Shown here: positions 26,555 through 33,573 of the stretch, one piece after another | Layout: every line of letters starts with the position of its first letter | Position numbering within the stretch: position 1 is the first letter of the stretch | Assembly (NCBI RefSeq): GCF_002210095.1 | Contig: NZ_AQQR01000023.1 | Location: 1-57,038, forward strand | Direction of reading: 5' to 3' | Source: Marinibacterium profundimaris | GTDB lineage: Bacteria; Pseudomonadota; Alphaproteobacteria; Rhodobacterales; Rhodobacteraceae | DNA length: 57,038 nucleotides | The notes under the pieces: generated by a model | What the model was told of the DNA's origin: nothing | The model's database searches: none | Seen by the model: only the letters and a program-made list of their open reading frames with translations | Program-made: the position numbers and the translations under genes

Positions 26555-27132
26555 GCGGCGGTGTCTCCTGAATGAAGGGGTTGGAACCGGTCGATGCGGT
26601 AGTGGCGGGTGGCGCGGCTCAGGGTGACGGCAAAGCGCGGCGCGAGGCAGCGCGCGAAGATATCCGCCGCCTCGCCGCCCTGGAGCGCGTTGCCGCTGGG
26701 TCCCAGGTAGTTGACGGAGAGGATCTCGGCCCCTGGCCAGGTGCAGGCGATCTGATTGGCCAACGCGGTTATGCCGGCCCGATCCAGAAAATAGAGGACC
26801 TCTGACACCACGATGAGATCGAAGCGACCGGCGGGCAGAGGGCCGGGAAGCCAGGCGCGGTGGAATTCGCCCCGAGGGACCACCGCCCGCGCCTCGGTCA
26901 CCGCGCGGTCCACGGCGTCGAGACCGACATAGCGACCGGCCAGCGGACTGAGCCGCCGCGCCAGTTCGCCGTTGCCGCAGCCGAGTTCCAGGATCGCGCG
27001 ATAGCTGTCGCGCGCCAAAGCCGCCCGGGTGGCATCGAACCTGGCCTGCTCGTAGCCACTGGTCCGGAAATGCCAGGGATCGCCGGTCTGGGCATAGAGG
27101 CCCTGGAGATGGGCCAGATCGACGCCACTCAT
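26551..27132 (-). CDS. NodS-like SAM-dependent methyltransferase
   Basis: The 193-residue Rossmann methyltransferase has SAM motif I ILELGCGNGELARRL (about 46-60) and an acidic residue in the next strand (VGLDAVDRAV). The opening WHFRTSGYEQARFDATRAAL is typical of the NodS family. NodS N-methylates the deacetylated glucosamine of Nod factors. Here the neighbour is a PIG-L deacetylase, so N-methylation of a freed amino sugar is a reasonable inference. It overlaps neighbours by 4 bp on both sides. Confidence 0.85.
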   Translation of the reverse strand: MSGVDLAHLQGLYAQTGDPWHFRTSGYEQARFDATRAALARDSYRAILELGCGNGELARRLSPLAGRYVGLDAVDRAVTEARAVVPRGEFHRAWLPGPLPAGRFDLIVVSEVLYFLDRAGITALANQIACTWPGAEILSVNYLGPSGNALQGGEAADIFARCLAPRFAVTLSRATRHYRIDRFQPLHSGDTAA

Positions 27133-27830
27133 CCGCGCACCTCCCGAAAACGTTCAGGGGACCGCGCGAAGAAATCGGTGAAGTCGGCGGTCATGATGAA
27201 CCCCTCCGGATCGTCCTGCACCACCAGCCCCAGCTGGCTGCGATGGGCTGCGATGGCGGCGGCCTTGCGCGCCTGCCATGGCGCGGTGTCCAGGTGCAGC
27301 TCGGCCGGAGTTTCTGGCCATGACCGGTGCCAGCGGGACCAGACGGAATAATCGTAGAGCCGCAATCCGGGGCACATGGCATGGACAGCGCGGGCCAGCT
27401 TGGCCACGGCGACGTGATCCTTGTGCGGATCCTCTGGCGCTGGCGCGATCAGCGTGCCAAAACCGCCCGTCCGGCAGAGCGCCGCGATGCGCCCGGCGGC
27501 ATCGGTCAACTCGGCGCCATCGACCGGCGCATGGCAATCCCGATACCGCAGGAATGTCACCGCCTCGGGGCCACCGCCCAGTATCCGGACCGCCTCATGC
27601 AGTTCGGCCTCGCGCCGCGCTGCCAGCCGGTCGCCCGGCCACATGCGCGAATTGGGGTGCGAGAACCGCCCGTCGGTCACACAGACCACATGCGCGCCCA
27701 AGCTGTCGAACGCGGCCGACAACAGAGCGCCGCAGCCGAGGCTTTCGTCATCGGGATGGGGCGCCAGCACCATCACCGGACGGTCCTGCAGGATCCGTCC
27801 GACACTCTCGCGCGTCTTCATTTCATCCAT
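27129..27830 (-). CDS. PIG-L (LmbE-type) Zn-dependent N-deacetylase
   Basis: The 233-residue protein has the zinc motif AHPDDESLGCG (about 23-33) and the second site DPHKDHVAVA, both standard for PIG-L enzymes, which remove N-acetyl groups from GlcNAc-linked substrates (MshB, BshB, GlcNAc-PI deacetylase). I chose ATG 27830, whose first 8 bases overlap the acyl-CoA-dehydrogenase-like gene stop. The gene makes the amino sugar that the next enzyme could methylate, and overlaps it by 4 bp. The actual substrate is unknown. Confidence 0.88.
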   Translation of the reverse strand: MDEMKTRESVGRILQDRPVMVLAPHPDDESLGCGALLSAAFDSLGAHVVCVTDGRFSHPNSRMWPGDRLAARREAELHEAVRILGGGPEAVTFLRYRDCHAPVDGAELTDAAGRIAALCRTGGFGTLIAPAPEDPHKDHVAVAKLARAVHAMCPGLRLYDYSVWSRWHRSWPETPAELHLDTAPWQARKAAAIAAHRSQLGLVVQDDPEGFIMTADFTDFFARSPERFREVRG

Positions 27831-28956
27831 GCCAGAGCTCCAGCAGATCGTGCTGGGCACAGAAGGCGGTTCGCCCTGCCCTCTGGGCAAAGGCATCGCG
27901 TGCGACCTGCCGCATGTAGACCGCGAGATCCCGCGCGATCCGGCCGGTGTCGCTGACTTCATCGAAATGCTGCAGCCCGATCCCACGCTCGATGGCGGCT
28001 ATGGCGGCCTGTCCGATCTCTTCGGTCTCCAGCCGCGCCAGGATCGACAGCGCAACCGCCCGCCCCGGATCCACGATCCCGTCCGAGCTGACGGCAACCT
28101 CCGCCGCTCGCTCGACCAGCCCGACCCCGGCGAGCGCACGCTGCAGGATCCCGGTCAACCGTGCGATCTGGGCATCGGACTCCAGCCGGTCGAGTTGCCG
28201 CAGCCGCTGCCGCGCCGCCTCCAGCAGGCCGAAGGTCCCGCCCAGCTGGATTGCGGCAATCCGCCAGACGCCGGTGACGAACCCGGGCTCGGAATGGTAA
28301 TCTCCCGGCGCCCCGAACAGCTGAAACGCCGTGCGGTCCAGACCGGACAGATCGAAATTGCCCGAAACGCTGGCGCGCATTCCCGTCATCGACCACCCGG
28401 CCAGGTCCTGCCGGTCAGGCGCATCGGCGTCCACCAGGGCAAGGCGCACATCGGCACCCGTTCCCAGCGTGACGATCGCGCGCGTCACATGGCCCAGCCC
28501 CGAGGCGAAGCGCTTGCCGCCGGTCAGGCTGCGCCCGTCGGCTGCGAGCCGCGCGGGCTTGTCCCCATCGGCGCCCCAGACCCCGAACAGCGCGCCGGCG
28601 TCGATCTCGGCAGCCACGCGCCGCTGCAGGTCGGCATTGCCGAAGCGATGCACCAGGTCCACCGCGTTGACATGGCCCTCGTAGAGCCGCGCCACCGACA
28701 TGTTTGCCTGCGCGAGCAGCATCAGGCAGCGCACTGCCCCGGCGGTGTTGGCGCGGCCTTGCACCTGCGATGCTGCTCTCAGCAGCCCGGACTGCCTCAG
28801 CAGCGCGACCGAAGCGCCGATATCCATCCGCGCGCGGTCCTCAGCCCGGGCGTTGCGCGAAAGCGCGACGAGCATGTCCTTCGACAGCCCTTGCACCGGG
28901 GTTGCGGTGCGTGGCGGCACCTGGGTGCGGACCGTCATGGTCGTGTCAGGCAACAT
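27823..28956 (-). CDS. acyl-CoA-dehydrogenase-like flavoprotein
   Basis: The 377-residue protein has the acyl-CoA dehydrogenase layout: helical N-terminus, a middle beta domain (LFGVWGADGDKPARLAADGR, then SLTGGKRFASGLGHVTRAIV) and a C-terminal helical bundle. The usual catalytic Glu is not obvious, so it may act on another substrate or be a flavin monooxygenase-like relative. ATG 28956 has AAGGAG just upstream and overlaps the GT4 gene by 11 bp. Such proteins accompany PIG-L/NodS-like/GT genes elsewhere; a role in forming an acyl or imine group on the product is speculative. Confidence 0.78.
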   Translation of the reverse strand: MLPDTTMTVRTQVPPRTATPVQGLSKDMLVALSRNARAEDRARMDIGASVALLRQSGLLRAASQVQGRANTAGAVRCLMLLAQANMSVARLYEGHVNAVDLVHRFGNADLQRRVAAEIDAGALFGVWGADGDKPARLAADGRSLTGGKRFASGLGHVTRAIVTLGTGADVRLALVDADAPDRQDLAGWSMTGMRASVSGNFDLSGLDRTAFQLFGAPGDYHSEPGFVTGVWRIAAIQLGGTFGLLEAARQRLRQLDRLESDAQIARLTGILQRALAGVGLVERAAEVAVSSDGIVDPGRAVALSILARLETEEIGQAAIAAIERGIGLQHFDEVSDTGRIARDLAVYMRQVARDAFAQRAGRTAFCAQHDLLELWHG

Positions 28957-30016
28957 GGGCGTCTCCTTCCTGGCGGGATGCGGTTGTGGGCTTCGGCCAC
29001 TCTTTGTCGTCATGGTGGGCGCAGCTCAGCCGCCGGTCCCAGCTCTGTCGAACAATGCTCAAGCGGAACTGTTCCCGCCCCCGCACCTCGGGGCGTATCT
29101 CGCGCCATTTACGGATCCGTCCGGCCACGGCCTCGACATCCCCGCAATCCATGCACTGCCCGCCCGAGGACACCACTTCGTCATTGGCGCCCAGCCCAGC
29201 ATGGACCAGCGCAGGCGTGCCCACCGCATTGGCCTCCGCGATCACCAGGCCAAAGGTCTCGGCGAATTCGGTCTGCGGGTAGAACAGGCACAGCGCGCCC
29301 CGCATCCGGTCCACGAGATCGGGATGCCTGAGCGTGCCCAGCACCCGCACGCCGTCGGGCACGCGGCCGGTATCCCATCTCTGGTAGCCCGGATCGGCGA
29401 CCTCCAGCACCAGCTCGGGCATCGCCTGGCGCAACCGGGCGAAGCTCTCGTAGACCTGCCGGAGGCCCTTGTGGGGCGCGCTGGCGAAGAGCAGGCGATT
29501 GCGGTCCACCGGTGTCGCGTCGGGTTGCAGATCGTCCGCGATCGGGTTGTGGATGTACCCGATATCGGGCAGCGCGGCGCACGTGGTGCTCAGAAACCCC
29601 GTCAGCCGCATGGCATGGGCGCGCGAGACACAGACCACCTCGATCCCCGCGGCCGCCAAGGCCGGTCCCATCTTGCGGTTGTGGCGTCCCGGATAATTGT
29701 GCAGCCATAGGATGATCCGGCGCTGCGGCAACCGCTTGCGGAGCTTGATCGCCACCTTCCAGGCGTTGATCACGATAAGCGCGTCGCAATCGTCAAGCCG
29801 GACGTCCGCCAGGTGCGGCAGAGGCAGGTACCGTACCATCCGGTCCTGCTCTGCCTGGCCACGACCCGCCTGGTAAAGGGTGAAGGCGCAGCTGTCGGCC
29901 AGCGCCCCGACCACGCGAAGCACGGTCGACTCGGTGCCGCCAAGCGGATCGCGCCCAAGCGACGCCAACGTATAACCTGCGGGGCAGCAGGGATCGACCA
30001 GTATCACCCGGGTCAT
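28946..30016 (-). CDS. family 4 glycosyltransferase
   Basis: The 356-residue GT-B protein has a Gly-rich N-terminal domain (LGRDPLGGTESTVLRVVGAL), a middle SRAHAMR segment, and a C-terminal donor-binding domain with RLLFASAPHKGLRQVYESF and the E-x7-E region ETFGLVIAEANAVGTPAL. The retaining GT4 family includes MshA and BshA, which pair with PIG-L deacetylases in thiol cofactor pathways. No membrane segment. It overlaps the GT2 gene upstream by 4 bp. Sugar and acceptor unknown. Confidence 0.86.
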   Translation of the reverse strand: MTRVILVDPCCPAGYTLASLGRDPLGGTESTVLRVVGALADSCAFTLYQAGRGQAEQDRMVRYLPLPHLADVRLDDCDALIVINAWKVAIKLRKRLPQRRIILWLHNYPGRHNRKMGPALAAAGIEVVCVSRAHAMRLTGFLSTTCAALPDIGYIHNPIADDLQPDATPVDRNRLLFASAPHKGLRQVYESFARLRQAMPELVLEVADPGYQRWDTGRVPDGVRVLGTLRHPDLVDRMRGALCLFYPQTEFAETFGLVIAEANAVGTPALVHAGLGANDEVVSSGGQCMDCGDVEAVAGRIRKWREIRPEVRGREQFRLSIVRQSWDRRLSCAHHDDKEWPKPTTASRQEGDAHVA

Positions 30017-30996
30017 GCCGTTTCACCGATCTCAGCGGTGCCTGCCCGGTCTGCGGCTCTGGCGGGACCAAGCCGGCGCACCCACATATCAACCCGGTCG
30101 CGCGTCCCCTTGGTCATCAGCGCCCCGGACCGGGCGAGCAGGGCCGGATTGCTGACGAAACCGATGCTGACCCCCGAGAGATCCACCGGCACCGGCGGCA
30201 CCTCGCCCGACGCACGCCAGCGCGCGACGCTGTCCCAGACGGCCTGACGGTCGGCCTTGCGGCGGGCGCTGTCGTAATCCGATGCCGCGGACTGGGTCAG
30301 AGAATCCGGCGTCTCGATCTTGGTCAGCAGGGGCTCCGGGATGACCCAGACCACCTCGCCCGCCATGATCAGCCGGTTGCGGAATTCGCGATCCTCTTCG
30401 ATGCAATCGGAAAACCCGCCCAGGCGGGCGAAGACCGACACGCGGAAGAGCCCCGAGTTCACATGGGTCCAGTCGCCCGGCACAGTCGAGCCCATCTGCA
30501 GGTTGGGAAAGAAATCGTCGACCAGCGACAGGCTGCGCGAGATCTCCACGCGACGGCCATCCGGCAGAAGCAGCTCGTGATGGGTGAGCACGCAGCCCAT
30601 ATCCACCCGCGATCCCGGCTCCCGCCCTGCCGAGCCCCAGTTCAAGCAGGCGTCAGCATGGATCGCGGGCTGGGCCATCACCCGCGCCTGGCGCAGGACC
30701 TTGTCGCGGTGCGGCAAATCGTCGGAATCGTGGAAGGTGCAGGCATCGGCGGCGGTCAGCGCAAGGCCCACGTTCTTGGCCTGCGCCGTGCCCGCGTTTT
30801 CGGCCAGCTGAATGTACTGGAACCGCGGATCGGGGAACCAGGACGAAAGCCGGTCTCGCGTGGCGTCGGTCGATCCGTCGTCGACCACGGTGACCACCAG
30901 ATTGCGATAGCTCTGCCCGAGCGCCGCCTCGACGGCCTGACCGATCAGATGCGCGCGGTTGAATGTCGGAATGACGATATTGACCAGCGGTTCCAT
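30013..30996 (-). CDS. family 2 glycosyltransferase
   Basis: The 327-residue GT-A protein starts with VNIVIPTFNRAHLIGQAVEA, has VVTVVDDGSTDATRDRL, the metal-binding DSDD in CTFHDSDDLPHRDK, and EEDREFRNRL as the catalytic-base region. It is cytoplasmic. I chose ATG 30996, which shares one base with the stop of the upstream gene (TAATG); the longer open frame upstream is antisense to nothing useful and lacks a ribosome site. It probably adds one sugar early in the pathway. Confidence 0.87.
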   Translation of the reverse strand: MEPLVNIVIPTFNRAHLIGQAVEAALGQSYRNLVVTVVDDGSTDATRDRLSSWFPDPRFQYIQLAENAGTAQAKNVGLALTAADACTFHDSDDLPHRDKVLRQARVMAQPAIHADACLNWGSAGREPGSRVDMGCVLTHHELLLPDGRRVEISRSLSLVDDFFPNLQMGSTVPGDWTHVNSGLFRVSVFARLGGFSDCIEEDREFRNRLIMAGEVVWVIPEPLLTKIETPDSLTQSAASDYDSARRKADRQAVWDSVARWRASGEVPPVPVDLSGVSIGFVSNPALLARSGALMTKGTRDRVDMWVRRLGPARAADRAGTAEIGETA

Positions 30997-32477
30997 TAGG
31001 CGGTTCCCTCCCTCTGAGATGTCAACGAGATGCGATAGGCTTTGATGTCTGCAGCAGCGGCGAGGCCCAACGGCAGGAGGCTCATAAGGGCAAGACATCC
31101 CAGCCCCGGAAGAAGGCCCGGACCCTGGCCCCACAAGAGCGGCACGGCGGCGGCGGCAAAGAGCAGCGCATGATCGCAAAGCCCGCCTGCGAAGCCAGCG
31201 CGGGCTGCGATCTTCGGGGTCACCACGAAGCGGATGTGCCGAGACAGCGCGCCCTCGACGGCTCCGCGCGCCGACACGGGCACCAGGGCCAGCCGCGTCG
31301 TCACCGCACGGGCGGCATCGCCAAATGACCACCGTTCACGCAACGCCGCACCGACGACACTTGTGACCGAAGTCGTGAAGACCAGCAGGATCGTCAGCGA
31401 GGACAGGCCCTCGAGCATCGGACGCAGCGCAGTGCCCGGAACGGCGAGGGCAGGGCCGTATTTCGAGCCCAGCAGCGAGGCGGCCGGAACCAGCGCTGCA
31501 TTGGGCCAGGCCAACAGCTGCGACAGGATCAGCAGCCGCTGCCGCGACCGTGTTCCGCGCCATGCCGGCAGGGCATCGCGCCGGTGATGATGAAGCAGCG
31601 TCCGAAGATTGCCGGCGGTCCAGCGCAAGCGCTGTTTCGCCAACGCGTCGAAGGTCAGCGGCATCATCCCCCTGCCGACCACGTCCTCGACATAACGCCC
31701 GCTGTATCCCGCCAGGCAAAGCCGCAGACCCAGCTCGGCATCCTCGGTCACCGTGGCGCCCGACCAGCCACCGACCCGGGCCAGCGCCGTCCGGTCGATG
31801 ACGCTCAGCGTCCCGGTCAGCAGAACGGCTTCGTCGCGGCTGGCGCGGCGGGCGTAGGTCTTGAAGTAATCCGCCAATTCCAGGTCGAGCCCGCCGCCCG
31901 CGGGCGCAGGTCGGGCATAGGCCTGCGGAAACTGCACGTAATCATGGCGCCCGCCCTCCAGCGCACATTCCGCGCGCTGGAGGAAATCCGGTTCGACCAC
32001 GTAATCGGCATCAATGGTGACCACATGGGTGGCATGCGCCGCCGTCCGTTCCAGCGCGATGTTGAGCGCCCCGGCCTTCGCACCGTCCACCTGGTCAAAA
32101 TGGTAGAAACTGACCAGCCGCATATTCGCCGTCCGATCCCGAACCGGCTGCCAGAGTGCCGGATCGGAGGTATTGTTGTCGATGACGATGATCTCGAAGC
32201 GGTCGGCGGGATAGACTTGGCCGCAGAGCGCTCCGATGGTGCGCAGCACCACATCGGGCGGCTCGTTCCGAATGGCCAGGTGCACCGAGAAGACCGACCG
32301 CCCGCCACGCCCGCCAACCCGCTCCGTCGGACGGCCCGATCGCAAGCGGGCAGTCAGCCGGATCAGCGCCGACATCATCTGCAGCGCTGCAGCCAGGAGG
32401 ACGGCTGGGAGAGCAAGCGCCGGAAAGACCAGCGCGGAGAGAAAGACCAGGACGAACAGGCCCGACGACCGGCTCAT
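30996..32477 (-). CDS. membrane GT2 polysaccharide-synthase-like glycosyltransferase
   Basis: The 493-residue protein has an N-terminal transmembrane segment (about 5-35), a cytoplasmic GT2 domain (about 60-290) and three or four C-terminal membrane helices. Synthase-type motifs are visible: IDNNTSD, DADYVVEPDFL (DxD), TEDAELGLRL (TED) and a QRLRW box (KQRLRWTAGNL). This architecture is shared by NodC, cellulose synthase and related processive enzymes, so it may make or extrude a lipid-linked or secreted glycan. ATG 32477 precedes the first helix; earlier ATGs are in frame. First gene of the seven-gene unit, with an EcfG-type box 147 bp upstream. Confidence 0.85.
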   Translation of the reverse strand: MSRSSGLFVLVFLSALVFPALALPAVLLAAALQMMSALIRLTARLRSGRPTERVGGRGGRSVFSVHLAIRNEPPDVVLRTIGALCGQVYPADRFEIIVIDNNTSDPALWQPVRDRTANMRLVSFYHFDQVDGAKAGALNIALERTAAHATHVVTIDADYVVEPDFLQRAECALEGGRHDYVQFPQAYARPAPAGGGLDLELADYFKTYARRASRDEAVLLTGTLSVIDRTALARVGGWSGATVTEDAELGLRLCLAGYSGRYVEDVVGRGMMPLTFDALAKQRLRWTAGNLRTLLHHHRRDALPAWRGTRSRQRLLILSQLLAWPNAALVPAASLLGSKYGPALAVPGTALRPMLEGLSSLTILLVFTTSVTSVVGAALRERWSFGDAARAVTTRLALVPVSARGAVEGALSRHIRFVVTPKIAARAGFAGGLCDHALLFAAAAVPLLWGQGPGLLPGLGCLALMSLLPLGLAAAADIKAYRISLTSQREGTA

Positions 32478-32623
32478 CGTACCGTCCGCCAAAAGAACGC
32501 GCGGCAGAACACCGAAACGGCGGAATGGCCGGCATGACTGCAAAAACACATCGCAACATTTCCTGAAGGGGGACGCGCCAGAACGGATCTTGCTCCGGCT
32601 GTCGGTTGGGAATTGCAGCCTCA

Positions 32624-32648
32624 AACAGCGCTTGCGAAGAAATGTTCC
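32624..32648 (-). promoter_or_regulatory. EcfG-type promoter for the glycan-katE unit
   Basis: On the minus strand GGAAC (32648-32644), 16 bases, TGTT (32627-32624). It lies 147 bp upstream of the first GT2 start and back to back with the Ku gene. Confidence 0.65.
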
Positions 32649-32671
32649 GGCAAAAAAGCCGGCCGGCCTGC

Positions 32672-32697
32672 GGAAACTTTCCCGCGCCATTCGCGTT
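32672..32697 (+). promoter_or_regulatory. near-consensus EcfG-type promoter for ku-ligD
   Basis: GGAAA at 32672-32676, 17 bases, CGTT at 32694-32697, 51 bp upstream of the Ku start. One base off in the -35 box, exact in the -10. Confidence 0.45.
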
Positions 32698-32748
32698 TTC
32701 GGTGCACCGTGTCCGGTACAAGAACATGGCTGACGAGGAGGTACTTCG

Positions 32749-33573
32749 ATGGCGTCGAGAGCGATTTGGAAAGGCCAGCTGCGGCTTTCGCTCGTGTCGA
32801 TCCCGATCGAGATCCATTCGGCCCGCAATTCAGGCTCTCGCGTCTCCTTTCGCCAGATCCATGGCCCCTCGGGCGAGCCAGTCCGCTACCAGAAGACCGT
32901 TCAGGGCGTCGGTCCGGTCGAAAATGACGATATCCTGAAGGGCTACGAGACCGATGACGGCGAATACATCCTGCTTGAGCCTGATGAGATCGACGCAATC
33001 CGACTGGAAACCAAGAAGACCCTCGAATTGGTTCAGTTCGTCGATACCAACGAAATCGCACCGATCTGGTTCGACCGGCCCTATTACGTCGTCCCCACCG
33101 ATGAGCTAGCCGAGGATGCCTACCGCGTCGTTCGCGACGCGCTGCGTAAATCCGGCAAGGCCGGTCTCGGCCAGTTGACCATGCGCGGCAAGGAATACCT
33201 CTGCGCACTGCGGCCCTGCGGCGATGGCATCCTTCTGGAAACCCTGCACTACGAGCAGGACATACGCGACGCTGACCCGCTATTTTCCAGTATCGAGGAT
33301 GCCGCTTCGGACGACGAACTCCTCGAGGTCGCAACCCAGCTGATCGAGAAGAAATCCGCGCCCTTCGATGCCGGCGCCTTCGAAGATCATTACGCCGCCG
33401 CGCTGCGCGATCTGATCGACGCCGAGATGAAATCGAAGAAAACCCCGCGCGCCAGGGCCGGCGACACGGACGGCGCCGAGGCCGGGAATGTCGTCGATCT
33501 GATGGATGCGCTCAAGAAGAGCCTGAAGCAGGGCAAGCAGGGGTCCGGCCGCAGCCGGAAGAAGGCGTCATGA
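32749..33573 (+). CDS. ku: Ku-type DNA end-binding protein (NHEJ)
   Basis: The 274-residue bacterial Ku opens MASRAIWKGQLRLSLVSIPI, with KGYETDDGEYILLEPDEID (about 64-82) and DPLFSSIEDAA, all Ku-core features; a Lys-rich tail (about 220-274) is the usual LigD-recruiting and DNA-binding extension. It forms a ring on double-strand breaks. GAGGAGG lies just upstream of the ATG. The LigD gene overlaps the stop by 4 bp, so the pair makes a complete two-component end-joining system. Confidence 0.93.
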   Translation: MASRAIWKGQLRLSLVSIPIEIHSARNSGSRVSFRQIHGPSGEPVRYQKTVQGVGPVENDDILKGYETDDGEYILLEPDEIDAIRLETKKTLELVQFVDTNEIAPIWFDRPYYVVPTDELAEDAYRVVRDALRKSGKAGLGQLTMRGKEYLCALRPCGDGILLETLHYEQDIRDADPLFSSIEDAASDDELLEVATQLIEKKSAPFDAGAFEDHYAAALRDLIDAEMKSKKTPRARAGDTDGAEAGNVVDLMDALKKSLKQGKQGSGRSRKKAS

